Made by a program: the position numbers and the translations under genes | Assembly: GCA_021811025.1 (NCBI GenBank) | Contig: JAJZPX010000110.1 | Location: forward strand, 1-6,708 | Direction of reading: 5' to 3' | Origin: Actinomycetes bacterium | GTDB taxonomy: Bacteria; Actinomycetota; Coriobacteriia; Anaerosomatales; JAJZPX01 | DNA length: 6,708 nt | Shown: positions 1 through 4,980 of the stretch, piece by piece | Numbering within the stretch: the first letter of the stretch is position 1 | Layout of the letters: every line of letters starts with the position of its first letter | Notes under the pieces: generated by a model | Seen by the model: only the letters and a program-made list of their open reading frames with translations | The model's database searches: none | What the model was told of the DNA's origin: nothing

Positions 1-778
1 GAAACAGGGCCCCAAGCGACGGACCGGACCGGAAGCCCGCGAACACGGCCCCGGCCGACATGTCGTGCAGCGTCTCGGAGTAGTCACCCGAGTGCGACTC
101 GTCGCCGACGACGACCAGCGGCATCGGAAAGCCCAGACGATCCCATGCGGCCAGAAGGTGGTGAACCCCCTTCTCGGGGACCAAGCGTCCCGCGAACACC
201 ACGTAGTTCCCGGCCTCGATTCCCAGCTCCTCGAGAACCGCGAGATCCTGCTCGGGCTCGATCGTTACCCCATTCGGGATGTAGACGACGTCGCGTCCCT
301 CGTCGGCGTACTCGGCCGCGAGCGACCCCGACACGCTGATCGTCTTGTTCGGCACGGTCAGAGCCGCCTTCTCGGCGACTCGGAGTGCGTAGGTGGCGGC
401 CGTGCCCCACTTCGCGCGCTGCCAGTCGCGAGCGTGGATCGTCGCCACGACGCTCTTGCCGGCGACGCGCGAGACCGGAGAGGCGAGACATGGCCCGATG
501 GCGTGATAGTGCACGACGTCGAAGTCCTCGCGGGCGGCGACCAACGACGAGATGACGCTATGCACGATCGCGTCCAGGTGCTTCGTCCCCACCGTCGGCA
601 GCGACTTCAGGGTGATGCCGCGATGGCTCTCCAGCTTCGGATCGGTGTAGTTGGGCCTTGTGAACACGGTGACCTCATGGCCCATCTCGACGAGCCGTGC
701 GGACAACTCCTCTACGTGTCGCTCGACGCCGCCCTGTTTCGCGGGCACGCCCTTCTGCCCGATCATCGCTATGCGCAC
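1..778 (-). CDS. GT4-family glycosyltransferase, 3' end cut by window edge
   Basis: Predicted cytoplasmic glycosyltransferase that would move a sugar from a nucleotide-sugar donor to a growing lipid-linked glycan. Only 259 residues are present; a full GT4 enzyme is near 350-400, so roughly the last third, including the usual EX7E region, lies beyond the left edge. Visible signatures are the N-terminal strand and glycine loop RIAMIGQKGVPAKQGGVER (residues 2-20), the motif HARDWQRAKWG at 115-125 (a similar H-x-x-DWQR-KW motif is, as I recall, common in one bacterial GT4 subgroup that includes rhamnosyltransferase-like proteins), YIPNGV at 166-171, and the donor-domain motif FAGRLVPEKGV at 195-205. 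The GTG start at 778 is chosen because it gives the canonical 'RIAMIG' beginning, has GGGAAGG 10 bases upstream and overlaps the preceding gene by 10 bases. An ATG at 766 would delete part of the first beta strand. Donor and acceptor sugars cannot be told from sequence. Family call firm, specificity unknown. Confidence 0.9.
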   Translation of the reverse strand, partial: MRIAMIGQKGVPAKQGGVERHVEELSARLVEMGHEVTVFTRPNYTDPKLESHRGITLKSLPTVGTKHLDAIVHSVISSLVAAREDFDVVHYHAIGPCLASPVSRVAGKSVVATIHARDWQRAKWGTAATYALRVAEKAALTVPNKTISVSGSLAAEYADEGRDVVYIPNGVTIEPEQDLAVLEELGIEAGNYVVFAGRLVPEKGVHHLLAAWDRLGFPMPLVVVGDESHSGDYSETLHDMSAGAVFAGFRSGPSLGALF

Positions 779-1977
779 GACTCCACCGCCTTCCCATAGA
801 CCTCGATCAGCCCCCTGTAATGGCGTTCCGGATCGAACCGGTCCCTCACCTTCCGGCGCGCGTCACGGCCCAGCGCGTCGGCAAGTCCCCGGTCCTCGAT
901 CACACACCGCAGCGCGGCCGATAGCGCCGCTGCGTCGCCGGGGGGAACGAGCAGGCCGTCCACGCCATCGGTCACGATCTCGGGGATCCCGCCGACCGCG
1001 CTCGCCACGACCGGCTTGCCGAGCGCCATCGCCTCCAGCAGCGACAGAGGGGCGTTCTCCGGATAGGTGGACGGGACCACCACAACGGTCGCGTTCGACA
1101 TCAGCGCCCCGGTCTCGACCGCGTTCAAACGCGCGACGAACCGTGCCCGCGTCGCGAGCCCGCGAAGCCGCGACTCCTCCGGTCCTTCTCCGGCCACGGC
1201 GACCGGGCAGTCGAGGCCGTTCGCGGCTTCCAGCAGGACATCGACTCCCTTGCCCGGCGCGAGACGCCCCGCATAGACAACTCCGCCGTCCCGGCCCGAT
1301 TCGGCGCCGAGAGCGACAGCGTTGGGAAGGACGTCATGGGGGACGTCCCATCCCGCCTCCGCCATGCGCCCCTCGATGAACCGGCTCGGATACACGAACC
1401 GGCTGATGGTGCGCTCGTACGCTCGCCTCACGGACTGAAACGCCGTCTCGGCCGCCGCGAGAACGCTCTTGCCGACACTGCCTTTCACGCACGCATGACG
1501 AACGCACGGCCCGAGCCAGATCCGCCCGCACCTCCTCGGCTCGCAGACGGCCGTCTTCACCAACAGCTCGCCGTTCGGACAGATGTGGTGATAGTCGTGC
1601 ACCGTCTGCACGACGGGGATTCGGCGCGCCGATGCCTCGAACAAGATCGACGGGGACAGGTGCCGGTGTACGCCATGGACGTGAACGACGTCCGGCCTGA
1701 ACTCGGCAAGCAGCCCGGCGAACTTCCGGGCCGCCTCCCTGTTCACGAACATGCGGCATGCGGCGAGCGCGGACCGAGAGGGCGCGAGCCTGCCTCCGCC
1801 GAGCTCGAGGTACTCCACGAAGTGCTCTTGCCAGGGAGAGGCGACGTTGTCCGGGTGCCGTGTCGAGAAGTGCGCCACGTGGTGGCCCGCACGCTCGAGC
1901 ATGCCGATCTCGTCGAACATTACACGCTCCAGACCGCCGCGCCCGTACCAGAACTTGTTCGCCACGACGACCCGCAT
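769..1977 (-). CDS. GT4-family glycosyltransferase with cysteine-rich central segment
   Basis: Complete 402-residue GT-B fold glycosyltransferase of family GT4 (retaining), a normal length for the family, predicted to act at the cytoplasmic face of the membrane on a lipid-linked glycan. The N-terminal acceptor domain opens with RVVVANKFWYGRGGLERV (2-19), holding the conserved glycine loop, and has DVVHVHGVH at 96-104. The C-terminal donor domain has YAGRLAPGKGVDVLLEA (235-251), EGPE at 264-267 and a clean EX7E catalytic motif, E307 to E315 (ENAPLSLLE), followed by MALGKPVVAS and GLLVPPGD. Between the domains, HDYHHICPNG begins a segment with Cys133, 145, 150, 158 and 163; my impression is that a subset of GT4 enzymes shares such cysteines, which might bind a metal. 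The ATG at 1977 shares one base with the TGA of the radical SAM gene, with GAGGGGG five bases or so upstream. The open frame runs further upstream only because the region is GC rich. Substrates unknown. Confidence 0.95.
   Translation of the reverse strand: MRVVVANKFWYGRGGLERVMFDEIGMLERAGHHVAHFSTRHPDNVASPWQEHFVEYLELGGGRLAPSRSALAACRMFVNREAARKFAGLLAEFRPDVVHVHGVHRHLSPSILFEASARRIPVVQTVHDYHHICPNGELLVKTAVCEPRRCGRIWLGPCVRHACVKGSVGKSVLAAAETAFQSVRRAYERTISRFVYPSRFIEGRMAEAGWDVPHDVLPNAVALGAESGRDGGVVYAGRLAPGKGVDVLLEAANGLDCPVAVAGEGPEESRLRGLATRARFVARLNAVETGALMSNATVVVVPSTYPENAPLSLLEAMALGKPVVASAVGGIPEIVTDGVDGLLVPPGDAAALSAALRCVIEDRGLADALGRDARRKVRDRFDPERHYRGLIEVYGKAVESCA
789..795 (-). promoter_or_regulatory. ribosome binding site for the GTG start at 778
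   Basis: GGGAAGG on the minus strand lies 10 bases before the GTG at 778, inside the last codons of the preceding glycosyltransferase gene. A second purine run (GGAG, 781-784) is too close to be the main site. It supports the GTG over the in-frame ATG at 766, and the overlap makes translational coupling likely. Confidence 0.5.
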
Positions 1978-2942
1978 CAGGCCCCCCTCACGCCAGGCAG
2001 GGTGCCGGTCAGTTTGGCCTTGAGTACCCACACCGCGGGGACCGAGAGGTGGCGCCTCATCGCCGGAGCCACCGACCCGATCATCCAGCAGCGTTCGGTG
2101 CATTCGCGCACGCGCCGGCGCGCCTCCGCGGCCCGGCTGCCCCCCCAGACGCGCGCGAAGGGCTCCTCTCGCAGGTTCCCGAGCGTGAAGTCCATCGCGT
2201 TGCACGGCTTGACGTCGCCGAAGGGATCGACGAAGAACACGTCCTGGGCCGCGTCGCACGGAAGCAGCCGCGGACCGCCCTTCACGTAGTTGGCCAGCCC
2301 CACGTTGAACCAGGCGCGGAACCAGTTCTTCATCCGGTTCGTCGCCAGTAGCCGACGTGCGACGGCCTCGAGCCCGGCAGAGACCCTGTCCGGATCGTCG
2401 AAACGGTTGTCCAGCTTGTGGAAGTAGTAGGTGTTGTGCGCGGCGGCCGTCGCGAACTCCAGGCCCATGCCCTCCGCGAGCGTGTACAACTCCATCACAT
2501 CGTCGGCGTTCCGATCCGTGAGCGTGATGCCGAAGCCGATGTCCCGAACACCCGCGTCTCGAAGCGCCAGGAGGGTCCGCAAGCCGTGCTCGAAACCTCG
2601 ATCGAGCCCGCGCAGCTCGTCGTTGGCCGTTCCGAGCCCCTCGAGGCTCACGCGAAGGCCAACGTCGGGGAAGCGTTCGGCAAGGCGCACTACGCGCTCG
2701 GTGAGATAGCCGTTCGTTGAAACGACGATACGCGCGGCCTTCTCGCGCAGAATCTCGACAAAGTCCGCGATGTCGGCCCGGATGAACGGCTCGCCCCCGG
2801 TGATGTTCGCGAATCGAAGGCGCGGAAGCGATTCCAGATCCGCGGGACGGATCTCCGTTTCCGGCTGCGAGGGGAAGCGCCAGGTATTGCACATCCGGCA
2901 GTGCGCGTTGCAGCGGTAGGTGATGGCTATCAGGCCTTCCAC
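1977..2942 (-). CDS. radical SAM protein with SPASM/Twitch-type C-terminal domain
   Basis: A 321-residue radical SAM enzyme. The CX3CX2C motif that binds the SAM-cleaving 4Fe-4S cluster is at Cys11, Cys15 and Cys18 (CNAHCRMC), almost at the N-terminus. The SAM-contacting GGEP is at 49-52 and VSTNGYL, a conserved barrel strand, at 74-80. The C-terminal part has Cys229-X12-Gly242-X4-Cys247, matching the opening CX9-15GX4C of SPASM domains, then only Cys281-X3-Cys285. Four ligands suggest one auxiliary cluster, a Twitch-like arrangement as in BtrN-type dehydrogenases, rather than the two clusters of a full SPASM. The tail after Cys285 is basic and partly hydrophobic. The GTG at 2942 is preferred: GGAAGG lies nine bases upstream, and the start overlaps the previous gene by 13 bases and places 'LIAITYRC' where the family normally begins. 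Its place between a glycan polymerase and glycosyltransferases suggests it modifies a sugar, lipid or peptide of the glycan pathway; the actual reaction is unknown. Confidence 0.93.
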   Translation of the reverse strand: MEGLIAITYRCNAHCRMCNTWRFPSQPETEIRPADLESLPRLRFANITGGEPFIRADIADFVEILREKAARIVVSTNGYLTERVVRLAERFPDVGLRVSLEGLGTANDELRGLDRGFEHGLRTLLALRDAGVRDIGFGITLTDRNADDVMELYTLAEGMGLEFATAAAHNTYYFHKLDNRFDDPDRVSAGLEAVARRLLATNRMKNWFRAWFNVGLANYVKGGPRLLPCDAAQDVFFVDPFGDVKPCNAMDFTLGNLREEPFARVWGGSRAAEARRRVRECTERCWMIGSVAPAMRRHLSVPAVWVLKAKLTGTLPGVRGA

Positions 2943-4324
2943 TGCGGCGCCCCTTCCCTCGCGTCCGCGACGACGACCGTCTCCGCCAGTCCGGCAAGAA
3001 CCCAGAACACGTACGAGAGCGGCTGATACTCGAGGACGTTCAGCGACGCGGCGGCGAAGACCGTGACGATGACGATCGCGGGCATCGCATTCGACAGCGC
3101 GTCGGAAGCTTCTCCTTCGGCCGTCCGCGTCCTCTTCCACGTCACCAAGGCCGGCCTGAGCATCAGAGCCAGGACGCAAAGGACGCCTGCGATGCCGTAC
3201 TCGGCCAGCACCGCGACCCACTCGGAATCCGCGTTGCCCAGCCCGGTCTGCGAATCCGCGCTTCGCGGTGCCGTGCGAACGAGCAGAGCGGTCCTCGCGT
3301 TCATGCCGACGTAGGACGTGAAACCGCCCGGGCCCACGCCGTAGACCCACCCCCCGGGCGTGCCGTTCAAGACGGCCGGAAGGAGCGCGACGTAGAGCAT
3401 CCGCCCGCCCTGCTCCGAGATGCCCTGCGCTCTTATCAGCGATGACGGCGCCAGGTCGATACCGATATCTCTGCCGGATGCCGCATAGTAGGCCGTGACG
3501 GACGCCACGAGGACCCCTGCCAGGATCGCCACCGCGCCGGCCATCCGGGCGCGGCGAACCGCACGGCTGGCGGCGGCGACGGCGGGGACCAACACGGCCA
3601 TCGCTCCGCGCGCCGCTGCCACTACCGTGCCGGCGACCAACGCCGTCAGGGCCGCCCATTCGGCGACGCGCCGGCGTCCTAGAGTGGGAATCTCCAAGCA
3701 CGCCACGATCACGAACAGGTAGCCCAAGGCGTTCGCGCCTCCCGGGCCCAGGAGGCCGAACGCCCCATCCACGTGCCACGGACGCGCGAGCCACTGAACC
3801 ATCGCGAGAACCGCCTGCGCGACCACGACGATCTTGACGATCCGCAACAGAAGCGCCCTGGATGCCGCCTCGGAACCCGCACGCACGGCCACCAGACACA
3901 GCGCCATCGGCAGCAGCAGTCCGCGCGCGGCCAGCAGCACCTGGGAAGCGGGCCTCCCGTTGGCGAACGCGGACACGGTGGCGACCACGGCCAGAAGACC
4001 CAGCGGCAGAGCTAAGCCGAGCGGCACCGGCTTGCGCTCGCGAGTCGTCTCAAGGAACCAGCGCACGAAGAGCCCCAGCACCATGATGTCGTCCACATAG
4101 GAGAACTCGATCGGAAGCACCGGATACGCCTTCGTCGGGCCGAATTGCACGAGGCCGAGCACGAGCACGACGGGCAGCGTCCCATGCGGGAACACCACGG
4201 CCGCCGTGAACGCGAGAAGGGCGGCGACCACGATGCCGCCGCGGCCGCCCCACGCGGCAGCCGACACACCCGCCACCACAGCGAACCCGCAAGCGAAGAC
4301 CAGCTTGTGTCGAGAGGCGATCAT
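2930..4324 (-). CDS. O-antigen ligase/polymerase-like (Wzy/WaaL-type) integral membrane protein
   Basis: A 464-residue polytopic protein with roughly 11-13 hydrophobic segments from residue 8 to about 453, separated by short basic or acidic turns. This length and layout fit the O-antigen ligase/polymerase superfamily, which polymerises lipid-linked repeat units or ligates glycan to a lipid or protein at the outer face of the inner membrane. Family-like points are Arg239 in AAARGAM after a membrane segment, a large polar loop at about 281-365 containing GGRMLYVALLP (306-316) and YGVGPGGF (328-335), then ADSEWVAVLAEYGIAG (365-380) leading into the next helix. Many ligases have His-Asn in that last motif; here it is Asp-Ser, so a polymerase is slightly favoured, but sequence alone cannot decide. 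The ATG at 4324 forms an ATGA overlap with the methyltransferase stop, with GAGGGGG (4333-4339) eight bases upstream. The frame stays open upstream, but that stretch lies inside the methyltransferase and is non-membranous. Confidence 0.88.
   Translation of the reverse strand: MIASRHKLVFACGFAVVAGVSAAAWGGRGGIVVAALLAFTAAVVFPHGTLPVVLVLGLVQFGPTKAYPVLPIEFSYVDDIMVLGLFVRWFLETTRERKPVPLGLALPLGLLAVVATVSAFANGRPASQVLLAARGLLLPMALCLVAVRAGSEAASRALLLRIVKIVVVAQAVLAMVQWLARPWHVDGAFGLLGPGGANALGYLFVIVACLEIPTLGRRRVAEWAALTALVAGTVVAAARGAMAVLVPAVAAASRAVRRARMAGAVAILAGVLVASVTAYYAASGRDIGIDLAPSSLIRAQGISEQGGRMLYVALLPAVLNGTPGGWVYGVGPGGFTSYVGMNARTALLVRTAPRSADSQTGLGNADSEWVAVLAEYGIAGVLCVLALMLRPALVTWKRTRTAEGEASDALSNAMPAIVIVTVFAAASLNVLEYQPLSYVFWVLAGLAETVVVADAREGAPQWKA
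2952..2957 (-). promoter_or_regulatory. ribosome binding site for the GTG start at 2942
   Basis: GGAAGG on the minus strand, with more purines on either side, lies nine bases before the GTG of the radical SAM gene and inside the end of the membrane protein gene. It decides the start, since the frame stays open far upstream with no comparable site next to a start that would give a family-like N-terminus. Confidence 0.55.
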
Positions 4325-4980
4325 CCGCGTGGCCCCCTCGGCGAATGGAGTACGAGCGCACGGGTCTCGCCGAAGGGCCCCAGGATCGCCAGCGTCTCGG
4401 CGTCCGCGAATCCCGCCGCCCGGGCCATCGCCTCGGCATGCCGGCGGGACATCGGGAACCACGAGTCGAGCCGTCTCCCCGACCGGGCCTGGCGACTCCT
4501 CCTCGCCCGAAGGAGGCGGGTGTCGCCGGGGAAGCACACGACGCATCCGCGCGCCGAGACGCGGGCGAGCTCCCGGAGCGCGGCGTCCTTGGCGTCGGGA
4601 GGGAGGTGACCGAACAGCCTGACGCAGACGGCGTAGTCAACCGACGCGCTGTCCAGCGGCAACTCCTCTATCCTGCCGAGGAGGTACCGGGAGGCGCTGC
4701 TCCTGGAGGTCGCCTCGGACAGCATGTCGGCCGAGGCATCGATCCCGGTCACCGTGCATCCGGCCCTGGACAGCCGGCTCGCCATCCGGCCCGTCCCTAC
4801 GGGGACATCGAGGACGCGGACGTCCTCGCCGTCGCGCCAGCCCAGCCTCCCGAGCCCTCGGCGGATGAGACGCCACTCGAGGCCGTCGGTCAACCTCCCG
4901 CGCATCGACCGGAAGCGTGTGCGCTCGTACTCCCGCGCGGCTTCCCCCTCGTATGCCGCCAGCGCGCGATACTCGCTCAT
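4321..4980 (-). CDS. class I SAM-dependent methyltransferase
   Basis: A compact 219-residue Rossmann-fold methyltransferase of the Methyltransf_11/25 type, predicted soluble. Motif I, VLDVPVGTGR (57-66), binds SAM; it resembles the LDVPCGTGR form seen in many bacterial members but has Val instead of Cys. The acidic residue after strand 2 that contacts the SAM ribose is Asp81 in GIDAS, followed by ADML. The adenine-side motif is GRIEELPLDSASVDYAVC (102-119), and the next helix has the usual RLFGHLP...LRELARV pattern (121-141). A basic stretch at 155-170 follows. The ATG at 4980 overlaps the upstream TGA as ATGA and has a strong GGGAGG four bases away. Within this operon the simplest role is O- or N-methylation of a sugar, or methyl capping of the chain end, but a lipid or small-molecule acceptor is possible. 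Family assignment is firm; the substrate is inferred from neighbours only. Confidence 0.92.
   Translation of the reverse strand: MSEYRALAAYEGEAAREYERTRFRSMRGRLTDGLEWRLIRRGLGRLGWRDGEDVRVLDVPVGTGRMASRLSRAGCTVTGIDASADMLSEATSRSSASRYLLGRIEELPLDSASVDYAVCVRLFGHLPPDAKDAALRELARVSARGCVVCFPGDTRLLRARRSRQARSGRRLDSWFPMSRRHAEAMARAAGFADAETLAILGPFGETRALVLHSPRGPRG

Noticed and set aside
65..799. Long plus-strand open frame opposite the leftmost glycosyltransferase
   Set aside because: Its translation is Arg/Asp/His rich with no domain pattern, while the minus strand encodes a clear GT4 protein over the same bases. It is a by-product of high GC.
1336..2289. Plus-strand open frame of 317 codons
   Set aside because: It lies antisense to the GT4 and radical SAM genes, crosses their junction and shows no recognisable motif.
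1978..2997. N-terminal extension of the GT4 gene (open frame starting at 2997)
   Set aside because: The extension is an out-of-frame reading of the radical SAM gene. The family-like N-terminus, ribosome binding site and stop/start overlap all place the start at 1977.
2943..3899. N-terminal extension of the radical SAM gene
   Set aside because: The extra residues are Arg/Gly-rich and overlap the membrane protein gene in another frame. The GTG at 2942 has a good ribosome binding site and gives the expected N-terminus.
4325..4546. Longer start for the polymerase-like gene at 4546
   Set aside because: The additional residues are Pro/Arg/Gly-rich, non-membranous and lie wholly within the methyltransferase gene; the ATG at 4324 forms a standard ATGA overlap.
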